DNA from: Ailanthus altissimus
Lineage: Eukaryota; Streptophyta; Magnoliopsida; Sapindales; Simaroubaceae
Direction of reading: 5' to 3'
DNA length: 64,000 bases
Assembly: GCA_946807835.1 (NCBI GenBank)
Contig: OX327686.1
Location: 12,338,001 to 12,402,000 of the forward strand
This document shows positions 1 to 10,890 of this stretch, in pieces. The notes beneath the pieces were generated by a model, which saw only the letters and a list, made by a program, of their open reading frames with translations, did no database searches and was not told where the DNA came from. Within the stretch, counting starts at the first letter, position 1; every line of letters begins with the position of its first letter. Made by a program: the position numbers and the translations under genes.

Positions 1-410
1 ATGAGACATTTAGCTATTCTTTTATATGTCTAAAATTAGGGCAAAATTAGGATTTTTTCATTGATTGGTGCTGCAGCATAATATTTTGGTAGTGAAGTGC
101 CAAGATTCTGCTAGAACTAATGCTGTTGGGGCTATTGTTCATGTAAATAGTACCTAAATAGTTACTATTTATGCATCGCGGCTAGATATTGTAGAAAAAA
201 ATACTATAGCTAAGTACTGTTTATGTCTACTGTAGTAGTCACTTTGGCATTTTTGATATTTTTGCATGTTCTCCTTGGTTTTTTGCCCCAAATAACTCCT
301 TAACTTAGAACCTACAAAATAACATTAACACATATTAAAAAAATCTTATTTAATTTGAGCAATCATCAAATTTAGGAGATTAAAACGATAGATTTAAAAT
401 ACACTCATCA
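1..410 (-). repeat. 3' LTR of the TR-GAG-like element (partial)
   Basis: Bases 1-410 align with 6588-7051 of the right-hand LTR: both start with ATGAGACATTTAGCT and end with closely related ATAAAAT/TTAAAAT blocks before TCATCA or TATCA. In element sense the LTR begins TGATGAGTG at 410. The far end lies outside the window, so its length and the target duplication cannot be checked here. The two LTRs differ by many substitutions and indels, which points to an old insertion. Confidence 0.8.
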
Positions 411-421
411 AACTCGCCCAA
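411..421 (-). other. Polypurine tract (PPT) next to the 3' LTR
   Basis: On the minus strand a purine-rich run, TTGGGCGAGTT, ends directly where the LTR begins (TGATGAG). Its position immediately upstream of the 3' LTR is that expected of the plus-strand primer. It is interrupted by pyrimidines and probably decayed. Confidence 0.55.
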
Positions 422-2640
422 GCTTAAATGCTTGCTCATCCTCGGGTAAGGAGAGACGTTTAAAAGCTTAAATGATAACAAACTATAAGAAAATACCAAA
501 TACCGAGTCGGCAAATGATTACCAAATTGTCTAAAAAATTTCTCATGACTACCAATTTTAAGGAAAGCTTAAAATCATAATCATTTAACATGTTAATCCA
601 ACATTTATTCTAACCCACAAGTGACCTACTTGGTATGTGTTGAATAGTTAAAATCATTAGTCACATGCACTCAGATTAGTTTATGCACAAGATAATAAAA
701 TTGTCTCTATGAGTTTTTATTTAATTAACATTCTTTATACTTGTTTTTCACATCACTCTCCACTAATGTAGGTACAAATATAATCAATGATCAAATAAGA
801 CTTTAGTTAGCTTGTAATGCATGGCTAAGGTGAGAGTAGGATAAAATAGATTAATTTCATCTCAACTCACACAATAAACACACATTCTTTTAGAGATTAC
901 TAAAATCGAACCAATTGCTTCTTACCCAATTTTTCTCAAACTTATTTTTTTGATTCCCTTGCTATTTTGTTGTTCCTTTTTTTTTTCTTTTAAGCTAAGG
1001 GTATAGCAAACTCAATTTATACTTTTTTAAAAGATTTTTTTGAGAATTTTTTTTATTTTTTATTTTATATATATAAGTCACTATACCCCTAAACTTAAAC
1101 TTTTATAATATTAGAACAACCAAAATTTATAACCAATCTCATAACCCTTCTTTAATTCACCCCTTCATTTTTAAAAGTTCACAAAACTCTCTAAAATGAG
1201 TGTTATGCCTATGGCATAATGGGTACTATGAAAGATAATAAAAATAAAGGCTAAGATAATGATATGGTTAGCAAAGAAAATCGATTATTACGCTAAAAAA
1301 GGGTGATTAGGGGTAAAAATATATCAAGATTGGCTTAAAAGACTCAATTAGTCTAAAGATGGCCTAAAATCATATCCTCGATTACGTATGCCCTAAGATT
1401 TTATCTTAAGTGATGCTCAAATAAGTTTTAGTGTGTCTTTGAGACCCTAAGTATTTTTGTTATGCATAAATGTCCTCTAAGTAAGCATAAAGACTAAATG
1501 ATTCTAACTACATGCTTAAGAGATTAAGTGGTCATAATATGAAGCTAAGCTTGTCTTAGATTACCAAGCAAACAATCACAACATTTATTATTTTCCAAAA
1601 GAAAGTAGCATTTGAAATCATGTTTCTATTTCATATCATTTACTACTAATCATTTAACCTACTTGCAACTAAAGATAAAAATGAAAAAAAATTGCATGCA
1701 AAATGGAGTAAGCATGATCAACATGGAAAATGAACACTCAATAGTTTTTTCCTATCCTAAACTTAAAGGTGACATTTTTCAAAATGGAAAAAATAAGAAT
1801 GAGTAAAAGAAACTTCCCTTATAGATGATGGCTTAGTGCGGTAGTGCTAGAATGGGTGTTTGAGTTGGTGCCCAAAACCTTTTGAGTGATGCTTCCCAAA
1901 ACATGAATTTTGATTATTAATGGTATTTGAGGAATAATTTGGTGTTAATATGGTATTCAGAGGGTGTAAGAATGATTAGAAGAAGTGAAGGAGTGTTTAA
2001 AGTAGCTTAAGGGGTAGTTTATAAGCAATTCGGAAGAGGGAGTAAGTGGTACCGCGGCCCAAAAAATGCGGCGCTGCGGTGCTACAACCTGGGATTTAGA
2101 AATTTGATTGTGCCAAGTGTTGGGACTACTACCACATTTAAGATTATTTTTGCTTGTCAGCTCTATTTGGCTGTATCTTGTTGGCTTGTTCCTGATTCTT
2201 TTTTCATGCTTTTATAAGGTTTCAACTTGTTGTTTTAACACACTAGAAGAAAGAAAAAAACAAACATTAAAAACTAAAATTGAAATAAAAAATTAAAATT
2301 CACTTGGGTTGCCTTCCAAGAAGAGCTTGATTTAACGTCTTCAAATGTCTTCCGAATTCATAGGGGATCAAACTGAACTTTGAAAGCATATTAAGGTATA
2401 TAAATGTCAACACTTCTCTTACTGAGCTTCCCTAACTCCATGATTAAACTTCTCACAGTAGACTCAAACTATTTTAACTTATGTTTTTTTGACAAGGATT
2501 CAATATGAGAATAAATTAAAGAGCTTCCTTAACCGGTGTCTTTAAGCTTCTTTTTGAAATATGAGCCATGTCTTTTCTTTCTTTTTACCTTGTGCCTTAT
2601 TACCTTCCATTTTATTCGGAGATGAACATTATCCATCTTC
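422..2640 (-). other. Non-coding 3' region of the TR-GAG-like element
   Basis: This 2.2-kb stretch between protease and PPT has no ORF of meaning on either strand; the plus-strand 62-aa frame at 2108-2296 and the 64-aa frame at 1612-1806 look fortuitous. Near 2300-2330 the minus strand carries the motif CTTGGAAGGCAACCCAAGTG. A similar phrase (a purine-rich stretch then GGCAACCCAAG) recurs at the end of the coding part of Athila/Tat-type gypsy elements. Around 2050-2095 is a GC-rich patch with GCGGTGCTACAACC, resembling words in the element's own LTRs near 6690 and 6830. Confidence 0.5.
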
Positions 2641-4290
2641 TTGACTTGTGGGGGTTGTTGCTCATTACTTTGGTGCATTCCCTCAATTCTAAAATATTCA
2701 TCTTTTCCATTGGCAATTTGATCTTTTTAAAGACCTTGAAGGTCATTTTCTCATTTTGCACTCTCATTTTCATCTCCCCCCTCTCCATGTCAATAAGAAC
2801 CTTTTCGGTAGCTAAGAATAGCCGACCAAAAAATATTAAACTTCACTGTCTTCCTCTATATCTAACACAACAAAGTCAACAAGCATGATGAATTTACCCA
2901 CTTTTACCAATAAATCTTCAATAATACTACATGGATAGGTGAGAGATCCATCCGCTATTTGCAAGAAAATTATTGTGGGCTTTACCTTTCCAAAACCCAA
3001 CTTTTTGAAGATGGATAGTATTAGGATTGATGCTTATATGCCATCTATGTATGTACAAATATTTGTAATTTATACAAACGTACATTTGTATTAAATCGCT
3101 AATTACTTAATTATATAATACTATGCATGTTATGCTACAGACATTGTATGATCTGAAAGAATTCAAATTTGATCTAAAGAAGTTTAGATTAACGCTAAGA
3201 GTTAGCATCACTGACAATTATAATTACTAATAGTTAGTACTGCTAAGAGTTAGCAAGGTTATAAGAGTCAGCGAATATCCAAGTGTTGGAACTTTGTTTG
3301 TAACGAGACAAACACTTGAGGGTATACTAGTAATGACATAGTTGCAAAGAGTTGCAATCAGGTGCTAGAAAATGTCATTACGTAAGTATGTTCTCGAACA
3401 TTATATTCCTGATCTATTTTACCGATGCAAGTCTGTCAATGGTTCCCTTTTATATAGATCAGTTTATGTCATACTTGTAAGGTACAAATGATTTTTTTTA
3501 GCTGATTGTGAGCTTGGAGTTCATATAAACATGCGGGTATCCAATTAGGATTAAATATCGAACAAACTCACGAGGACCCCAATATACATCCTATATAAGC
3601 CTTCAATAAAAGGTCATCTCGAGTTGAGTAGTAAATGTGGTCATTTGACCTGAACACTATAGTGGGCTTATAAGTGATCCACTATACTTTGGTTCTATGT
3701 ATGTCAGATACCTTTCATGGTCTGACCGTTGGGTATCATTGGGTATGGTCTGATGCTTATGGAGTTCGGTGTGCATAGATATAAGATCTTTCAGCTCACA
3801 TAAAGACTTGTATATCCAGATACTTCGAGATTGTACCTCAGAAAATCTTATGGTTATAAGTATTAACCTGAGAAAGGAGTTTCCTTACAAATAGAGGCAT
3901 AAGATTTATGTTAGCACCTAGATCACACAAGGCCTTCTTAAAGGTTAAATTCCCAATAATGCAAAGAATAGTGAAGCTACCTAGATCCTTCATCTTTTAA
4001 AAAAAATTTCCTTAAATAATTGCACTACATTCCTCCGTTAGTCTCATCGTCTTATAGTCCTCAAACTTTTTCTTCTTTGAGATCATTTCTTTCATGAATT
4101 TTTTTATAGTTTGGCATTTGCTCCAAGGCATCCATAAAGGGAATATTGATATGAATCTTTTTAAATTCTCACAAAAATTGGAGAATTGAGCATTTAATGT
4201 TTTCTTTTATAAATGTTGAAGGCACGGCAATGGTGGGGCAATGATAAAAGGGTTGTCTGAAAAAGAGATGGAGTTGGATTTTGAATTCAC
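2640..4290 (-). pseudogene. Retroviral-type aspartic protease segment of the TR-GAG-like element, disrupted
   Basis: Read on the minus strand below the gag frames. The stretch near 4000-3890 reads [20 protein letters not shown], the signature of the gypsy protease of the Athila/Tat group (usual family motif CDLGASINLMPLSIY). The frame is interrupted exactly after this motif by the insertion at 3019-3889 and resumes below 3014 with KLGFGKVKPTIIFLQIADGS, the usual follow-on, then IIEDLLVKVGKFI and VVLDIEED. Between 4290 and 4000 the linker matches the usual gag-pro connector but has several frameshifts. Stops occur near the usual GRPFLATG position. The protease would have cleaved the Gag polyprotein; this copy is dead both by stops and by the insertion. 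Confidence 0.75.
3014..3894 (+). mobile_element. 871-bp LTR-like insertion (3019-3889) with near-matching 5-bp target duplication
   Basis: The insert matches, in opposite orientation, the sense-strand start of the LTRs at 21319-23480 and 26478-28622: common words include GTATGGTCTGATGCTTATGG, TCAGCTCACATAAAGAC and a block ending in CCTGAGAAAGGAGTTTCC. It begins TATTAGGATTG (expected TGTTAGGGTTTG) and ends TTACA. GATAG (3014-3018) and AATAG (3890-3894) flank it and differ by one base. The related LTRs are over 2.1 kb, so this copy covers only their first 0.85 kb. It may be a shorter-LTR family member or an internally deleted copy. It splits the protease motif between MP and KLG. Confidence 0.7.
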
Positions 4291-5602
4291 CTTTTATGGT
4301 TTCAGCTTAACTTCATTCTCTTTACTTTCACTCTCCTTTGGCTTCAAAATTTTTACTTCCTTTCCACTCCTAAGAGTGATGGCCTTGGAATGATTCTTCG
4401 GGTTAGGCTTCATGTCACTTGGAAACTTCTCGGAAGATTCGTCCTTGATTGCATTGGCAAGTTGGCCAACTTGCCTCTCTAGTGACTTCATATTGGTGCA
4501 ATGTGTCTCTATACTATCAAGTTGAGCCTTATCTTTGTTAAGCCTTTCTCTTGTCTCAACAATGAAAGTGCATAAGAAATCTTTTAATGATGGTTTCTTT
4601 TTGGCAATTGGTTGGTTATACATCGGTGAAGGTTATAATGGATTCCTCAAATTTTCATATGCTAGATTCTCATAATTACGCAATCCTGAATTATATTGTG
4701 TAGGCATGTAGGGTGGAATGTTGTTATTCCAATAATTAAAATTATTTGTTTACATATTGCATATGCTCTAAATCTCTACCTTTATCGGTATAGGACACTC
4801 TAGCAATCATTGTTGAATTCTTGCTTGAAGAAGACTCTCTAGCATAGAGTGCAGAAACTTAGTTGGCTAAAGCTAAAACTTGAGCTGAAAATGTAACTAT
4901 AGTGTCAACTTTATGTATTCTGATGGCTTTCTTCAAAATGGAATTCTTATTAGGCCATTGATAATTGTTAGAAGCCATTTTCTCTAACAAGACTTGAGCT
5001 TTTTTGGCGGTTTTAGACAATAAAGTATCACCCACCGCTGCATCAACAATAGTCCTCATTTCTCCATTTAGTCCATTAGGAAAAGTTGAATTTGGAACCA
5101 ATCTTGGTATCTATATTATGGGATCTTCCGAATTAGATCCTTGAACCCTTCCTAAGTTTCATAGAGTGGCTTAAAACAAATTTTCAAAATTGAGCTATCT
5201 CTCCCCGGAGTTGAGAAGTCTTGGATGTTGAAAATAACTTGACGAGTAACTTTTGTGCTAGCTTTTCCTATATTATAATAATTCTGAGTTATATAGATTG
5301 AAGCCAACCCTTTGCCTTATCCCTAAGAAAGAAAGGGAACAAGCGTAGCCGAATGACATCCTCCAAAACTCCATTAATCTTGATAGTGTCACAAATCTCC
5401 AAGAACATGGCAAGATGTACATTAGGATCCTTACTTGGCAATCCCCCATATTGATTTGGTTGCACCATACTAATGAGGGACGACTTCAACTCAAAATTAT
5501 TTGCTTGAATTCCTTGACGTCATATCCCAAATAGTTATCATTAATCACAAGCTTAAAGTAGTCCTGCAAGGTCCATAGTTGGTGGTTGTTGTCATCGACC
5601 AT
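4290..5602 (-). pseudogene. gag of the TR-GAG-like Ty3-gypsy element, frameshifted
   Basis: Three open minus-strand blocks are in order. Block 5289-5489 contains MVQPNQYGGLPSKDPNVHLA and RLRLFPFFLRDKAKGWL, the retrotransposon gag domain (capsid-like). Block 4859-5101 has GLNGEMRTIVDAAVGDTLLS and ASNNYQWP. Block 4294-4623 has the helical ETHCTNMKSLERQVGQLANA followed by KAITLRSGKEV. These are hallmark phrases of Athila/Tat-type gag. The blocks are separated by frameshifts and stops. A possible start is ATG at 5602, about 230 bp inside the PBS. Gag would form the virus-like particle. No CCHC zinc knuckle was seen. The frame leads into the protease without a clear stop of its own. Confidence 0.8.
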
Positions 5603-5816
5603 AACTTGAGTTAGATTTCACCTTTCTCTCCTAAGTCTCCACAAAGTGCACTTAACTTCCAGATCACAAGGCAAAAGTTCCAAGCTACGAGCTTTTTCAG
5701 ATACCTTCAAAACACCCGCAATAACCAAAACTCAATAAGAAAAAATTAAATTAAATTGCCTAAATTAAAATCAAGTTTCGGATCTACAATATTAGTACCA
5801 ATTCAAAATTCACAAT

Positions 5817-5833
5817 CCTTGGCAACGGTGCCA
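5817..5833 (-). other. Primer binding site, tRNA-Asp type
   Basis: Minus strand reads TGGCACCGTTGCCAAGG. The 3' end of plant tRNA-Asp (GTC) with CCA predicts TGGCGCCGTTGCCGGGG; the match is 14 of 17. It lies six bases inside the LTR edge at 5840, as expected. tRNA-Asp priming is typical of Athila/Tat-group elements. Confidence 0.75.
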
Positions 5834-5839
5834 AAAACT

Positions 5840-7051
5840 TGTTCACAAAATTATAAACACGTGAATAAAATCGCAAGTGCACGGGTCTTGATCAAGTAAT
5901 ATAATGATGAGTGAGTATTGTCCCATGAGGATTGGTATTCTAAATTAATGCTAAGTACTACGGTGTTGACAACCTAACGTTATCTGGGCTAAACTAAAAG
6001 CTAAGTTGAATTACGAAATTAAAAATGCTTAAAACTAACGATTTAGTAAATTAAAAAGGTGAGAGTTATATGGTGATAAGTTCTAGGGAGTTGATTTCAC
6101 TATGGATTAAACTCAATAAACTCAAAGTTATGTTTTTTAAACCCAACTCATAGATTAAACTCTCCCAAGTACATAGCCAAAATGTTTAAAATATCTAATT
6201 AATTTCTCAATCAAATTAGAAGCATTAAACACATAAAACGTATAAATGAATAAATAAAATATAGTCATTAATCACATAACAATATCAAAACATAGTATTC
6301 AATAGAGTTCAATTAAGCCCCAAAACATATAATCTAGCTACCCATAGTGAAAAACTCAATTACATTAATCCAAATGTTTAAAAGAGTAATCATGCTCAAA
6401 ATAACACAAATCACAATTACAAACTTGAATTAATGTAAATGAGATAGAGAGAAAGAGAGAACTAGTTAGAGAAGTCCTTAAAACCTTCAATTTTTAATAA
6501 TCTCCCACAATCTAAGCTTCAATAGTGTTTCTCTCACTAAAAACCTAGTTTATCTCTCTATTTCGTTAACTCATCTCCTTTTTTTAAATGAGACATTTAG
6601 CTCTCCTTTTATAGGTCTAAAATTAGGGTAAATGTGAGATTTGTTTCATCAATTAGTACTATAGCACTGGTTTTTTGGTGCTACAGCACCAAGATTCTGC
6701 TAGAATGCGCTAGAATTTGGTGGGGGTACAGTTCATGTGAACAATATGCCGTAAATAGTAATAATGTTCATTTTTATTGTTCATACACCATGGCACTATG
6801 AATTAGGTTTTTCAGCGTTACGGCTTGGTGCTATAGCAAAAAGTACTGTAACCAAATACTATTTATGTCTACTATAGTAGTCACTGTAGCATTTTTGATT
6901 TTTTGGTGTTCTCCTCGATTTTTGGCCCTAAATCTCTCTGTTGACTTAGAACTTACAAAATAACATTGACATACATTAAAAAAATCTTATTTAATTTGAA
7001 CTTTCATCAAGTTTAGGAGATTAAAATAATAGATATAAAATACGCATATCA
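5840..7051 (-). repeat. 5' LTR of the TR-GAG-like element
   Basis: About 1,212 bp, on the plus strand from TGTTCAC (5840) to CATATCA (7051), giving the canonical TG...CA ends in element sense. The high-coordinate 460 bp match the partial LTR at 1-410. A block near 6640-6860 contains repeated words of the type GGTGCTATAGCA/GGTGCTACAGCACC. It abuts directly on the Tat integrase fragment that starts near 7070, so the element landed in a Tat-type element. Confidence 0.75.
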
Positions 7052-7069
7052 ATGAATGAAAAAGAAACT

Positions 7070-7350
7070 TGCGAAGTAAAAATCGAGTTGTTACACAATC
7101 TTAGTATCAAGAAGCAAATAGAAGTCTTCTCGGTCAAAGAAAGTGAAGACACTCCGATGACCTCCTTCATCAGATATCTAACACTATAAGAATTGCCTAA
7201 AGATGCTAACGAAACTCATAAGATAAAAGTACGAGCATTGAAGTTTTCTATAATAGATGGGCAGTTATACAGAAAGTCGTTAAATGGCCCTTATTTAAGG
7301 TGTATTGGCCCAAGACAAGCTAAGGCAGTTCTTGAAGAAGTGCTTTAAGG
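7070..7350 (+). pseudogene. Fragment of Tat-group gypsy pol (region before the integrase zinc finger)
   Basis: Plus-strand translation contains DTPMTSFIRYLTL, a stop, then ELPKDANETHKIKVRALKFS, IIDGQLYRKSLNGPYLRCI and QAKAVLEEVL. This is the characteristic segment between RNase H and the HHCC zinc finger of Tat/Ogre-type integrase. The zinc finger and DDE core that should follow are absent; the sequence instead passes into the antisense ORF region. It is cut at the left by the TR-GAG LTR. The fragment is non-functional. Confidence 0.75.
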
Positions 7351-7360
7351 TTTGTGAGTT

Positions 7361-8180
7361 ATTTAAAAGCTACATTATTAACCAAATGCTTCTCCTTAGC
7401 TAATAAATTAGCTTTAATAAAAAAAATAGACAACTCATAACGACAAGAAGATAAATTACTAGTCAAGCTACTAATGAGGTTTTCTTTCTTTTTAAGCAAA
7501 GAGTCCTTCTAAGCAATTGCGAGCTGAGAAGCCGTTAGTCGCAATTCAAGATTTGCGACTTTCTTGTTAAGCAAATCAATATATTCCCTGGAAGAACCTC
7601 CAGCAAGCTTTTACCTTAATAAAAGTTCCTAAAGATGTAACACATTCCAAGAATAAAACCCAAAAGAAAAAGAACATCTTGGTCAATATTGAACTCATAA
7701 CAAAATAAAATAGAAATTAAGCAAAATTAAAATAAAAGAAAATTTCTAACAAAGGATAAAGTGACTACTTGCTTGCACTGGCTTAATAAGAACATGAGAA
7801 AGTAAGCCATAATCAGAAAGTAATGACAACTTCGCCTCATCAACTGGAGTGTAAAAAGTAGAAGCCATAGCTAAACTAGCTTGACAATTAAAGAAAATCG
7901 AATCCCTAACTTTAAAAAAATTCGAATCCTCTATAACAAATAAGAGGCTCCATTTTTACCTTAACAAAACATCATTTAATAAAACATGGGTTGGAGAACT
8001 ATACTATTTGAGTATAAAAGAGTTAGAAGTAACTCACAAGCTTAAATTATCAGTACTCGCTGAGGGTGTAGTACTCACAGGAGAATTAGTAGGAACGTCT
8101 GTATTTACAGATAGAGTAGTACTCACATGAGTAGCAGTACTCGCATAAGCAATAGTACTTACAGGAAGAATAATACTCAT
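7361..8180 (-). pseudogene. Antisense ORF remnant of the Tat element (coiled-coil and Ser/Thr-rich pieces)
   Basis: Two minus-strand coding-like pieces lie between the pol fragment and the LTR. The upstream piece starts at ATG 8180 and runs 48 codons to TGA at 8034-8036; it is Ser/Thr-rich with a repeated A/V-S-T rhythm (VSTIAYASTATHVSTT), and GTGAGT at its end could be a splice donor. The downstream piece, about 7615-7361, reads KLAGGSSREYIDLLNKKVAN then LELRLTASQLAIA and further Leu/Lys-rich residues with one stop, looking like a coiled coil. Known: Tat-lineage elements such as Retand carry an ORF in antisense between pol and the 3' LTR. Placement and strand agree with that. Function is unknown. 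Confidence 0.45.
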
Positions 8181-8189
8181 TGTAGGATT

Positions 8190-9227
8190 CCTCCTTTAGG
8201 AAAATATGTTGCTTTATCACGCAAATAACATTATTAAAATAAAATATACACAAAACAAACAAGGTTGGGTACTACGCTGCCACCAAACCAAATATATCAT
8301 ACCTATATTTCACCAAAACAATGAAATTCGTAATGAAAAAATATATATAATAAAAATAATAAACAATAAAAATAGTTCGTACGCATAAAAAAGAGAAGAG
8401 GGAAAAGCTCACCCAAAAAAGCACTATTAACTGCACATTGAAGGAGTTCACTTAAAAGATGCTGTCAAGCCGTACGCTGGAGTAGTTCATTGTCTTGCCA
8501 CTGCCACTTTACTTGGTCGCTGTTCGTTGGAGAAAAAGCATAAAGAAACAAGAAAGAGTGAAATACCTTAGGCATTGTGGAGATGGAAGGCAAAAAGACG
8601 AGCAAAAACGGCTATGGCTAACCATGGCTACAAAAGTAAATGGGTCAGTTCATGTAAATAAGTCGGTTTACAAGGCAAAGGGTTCAAAAATGAAAAACTA
8701 ACGAAGAAATTTCTTCGTGCAAGAAACAAGACAAAAAATAAAAAAGAAAAAAGATGTTCTTTTGGTTCAAAAAATGATATTTTTTTCTCTCGTCAGAAAG
8801 CTGCTAGGTTTTCTTTTGAAATTCCCATAATACCTTTTCCACAAATGCTTTGATAAAAGAAAACAAAAGGAAGTAAATAGGCTAGTTAAGGGTTGAGATG
8901 ATGTAATCACTTTTAAAGAAGATTATAGCCAAAGTTTAAAAGCTTAAAGATCAAATAGGCCAAAATGGTGAAGCCACACTTAAAAAGGATCTGGGTCAAG
9001 AGTTAAAACTCAGAGGTCAAATAGATCAAGATTTAATACTTGGGCAAATAAAATGAAAACCAACTTCTCAAAGAAAATGGGTTGAACGTCCAAAATAAAA
9101 AATCTCTAAAATTAATTGTAAAAGTTTATTCTATTTTATTTTTTCCTATATTTTCTTTGTAAAATTAAGAATCACAACTCATTTGTACAAAACATATTTC
9201 ACAATATTTGTGAAAATAGATTATTTA
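8190..9227. other. Non-coding 3' part of the Tat element
   Basis: No supported gene. The short plus-strand frames at 8206-8388 and 8495-8701 have no recognisable motif. The stretch lies between the putative antisense ORF and the PPT/LTR start, so it most likely is the element's untranslated 3' region, including any promoter of the antisense ORF. Confidence 0.4.
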
Positions 9228-9480
9228 AAAAGGAGATAAGTGTAGGACATATAAAAGTACCGCTTTAGTTAATTTATTAGGTTAATGATTAAAAAAACCC
9301 ATAAAAGGCCAATAAGGTCATACTCATAATTTTTTTTTAAGTTCATAGGCTCCCCTTTCACTATAAAAAGTGGTTCATAAGAGCTAAACACAAACAATAC
9401 AATTCATTTTATTAAAAATCTCTCTCTCTCTCTCTAGTAATTCTCAGTTTCTCTCCAAACACTCTAACGTCTCTCTACCA
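9228..9480 (+). repeat. PPT and start of the 3' LTR of the Tat element
   Basis: AAAAAGGAGATAAG (9227-9240) is a purine tract directly followed by TGTAGGACATATAAAAG at 9241, the LTR start. The LTR carries a TATA-like CACTATAAAAAGTGG near 9360, then a CT-dinucleotide run (9420-9435) and CTCTCCAAACACTC, the kind of sequence found just downstream of the transcription start in Tat LTRs. It is interrupted at 9480 by the hAT insertion; the rest resumes at 10782 and I cannot place its end. Confidence 0.65.
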
Positions 9481-10781
9481 TAGAGATAGCAATGGGATGG
9501 GGGGCGAGGGTGGAGAGGTATTTTTCGTACCCTGTTCAATTTTTTATTTTAAACCTTGTCCCTACCCCATTCCCTATAAAAATTTAATAGGGCAAATATG
9601 AGAAATCTCTATGCGGGGAATGGCTTTTCCATCCCTACCTCATTCTCTGTTTCTATTAATATTAAATATTAAATTATATTTACAAATTTTAATAATATAA
9701 AATTAATATATATTATGATTAAAATGAATTAAACTAACAAGTTAGAATAATATGATAATATCCTTCAATAATGTGAATAAAAATAAATTTTTAAGTAAAT
9801 AAAAAATATAAATAATTAAATAATATTCTAGTGTCTAATAGCATTGATCTTTCTATTAATTGCTTCATTTTCTCTCATTAAAATTCATGAGTTAAGACTT
9901 CATTCCTAAAATAAATAAACTACTTTTATCTTCTTATTAATTTCAGTGAGATAATGTAATAAATAATTTAATATAATTAAACTTACAAAAAATTAGATTA
10001 AAGTTTATCTCATTAGTATCTTCAATAAATGTGTAACATTGAATTTTTATAAAAGAACTTGAATCTGAACTTGTCAGTAAAAACAAATCATATAGAAACT
10101 AGTTGATTAAAATCAAATTAAATAAAAAAATAAAAAAAATTTACAAATAAAATAAAATTATATTTTATACCTTTAATTTCATCCCATATCTAATCTTGAG
10201 CAACACATTAAATCTCTAATATCTTTAGATGTAATTTGCTACGATGAGGACTTGTAAATCTACCATTTGTACTAAATATATATTTAGATGTTACAAAAAT
10301 TGATTCTTTTTTAATAGTTCTAAATTTTTTACTCAAAATAAGAGAGTAAATTTGATGAAAGGATAAAAAAAGTAATTGAACAAGTTTGATGAGAGTTTGA
10401 GAGAATAAAATTAATGACAATTAATAGTTCAACTAAAAAATAAAGCCTATAATATTAGAATTTAAGTTTTTTGTTAAATATTTGTAATTTTATTAATAAA
10501 ATTATATTATTAAAATATTTCATAATAACCTAGTTAAATACAAATTATAAAATAAAAAATTAATAGAATATATAATTATATATTAAAAATTATATTTAAT
10601 ATATTAATATAAAATAGAGCACGGGGAGATTTAATCTCATTCCCTCCCAATCAATAATTCAAGAAATAAATTTTTCTCATATTCATTTCTATTTTTACAA
10701 TAATCACCCCATCTCGCCTATTTGGAGTGAGGCTTTATAAGGCCTCATCCCCGCGGAATATTTTGCCATCCTACTCTACCA
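9473..10781. mobile_element. Non-autonomous hAT element (9481-10773) with perfect 8-bp target duplication
   Basis: CTCTACCA occurs at 9473-9480 and 10774-10781, an exact 8-bp duplication as made by hAT transposases. Between them lies 1,293 bp with inverted ends: left TAGAGATAGCAATGGG, right ending GCCATCCTA, so ends of the type TAGRGATRGCAA. Subterminal G-runs (GGGATGGGGGGCGAGG on the left) face C-runs on the right (CATCCCCGCGG), as in the common plant hAT family whose ends read TAGGGATGGCAA. The interior is AT-rich and has no transposase frame, so it relied on an autonomous partner. It sits in the LTR of the Tat element. Confidence 0.85.
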
Positions 10782-10890
10782 ATATCTTTATATATCATTG
10801 ATCCTAATAATCATCTCATTTTTACAAAAATCACCCCATTCCTACTCTATTCCCACGGGGCATTTTACCATTCATATTCTACCAATATCC
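10782..10890. repeat. Partial duplicate of the hAT right end plus its flank
   Basis: After the target duplication, a second degenerate copy of the terminal region follows: TTTTTACAAAAATCACCCCA near 10818 parallels TTTTTACAATAATCACCCCA near 10690, CCCACGGGGCATTTTACCAT parallels the terminus, and TCTACCAATATCCTTA at 10873 parallels TCTACCAATATCTTTA at 10775. The copied unit is about 100 bp and spans the element-flank junction. Confidence 0.6.

Larger units (their letters stand above)
1..7051 (-). mobile_element. TR-GAG-like Ty3-gypsy retrotransposon (gag plus protease only), 3' LTR cut by window edge
   Basis: Seen: two related LTRs in the same orientation (1-410 and 5840-7051), a tRNA-Asp-type primer binding site inside the right LTR (5817-5833), a weak polypurine tract beside the left LTR (411-421), and gag then protease reading on the minus strand. 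After the protease (ends near 2640) there is about 2.2 kb of non-coding DNA; I find no reverse transcriptase, RNase H or integrase. The interior without its nested insertion is about 4.55 kb, too short for full gypsy pol. Known: plants carry non-autonomous gypsy elements keeping only gag or gag-pro (TR-GAG elements), related to the Athila/Tat branch. Inference: this copy is one, mobilised in trans by a full-length relative. An internal deletion of an autonomous element is the alternative. Confidence 0.75.

Noticed and set aside
2568..2888. 106-aa plus-strand ORF
   Set aside because: Antisense of the gypsy protease end, which reads well on the minus strand.
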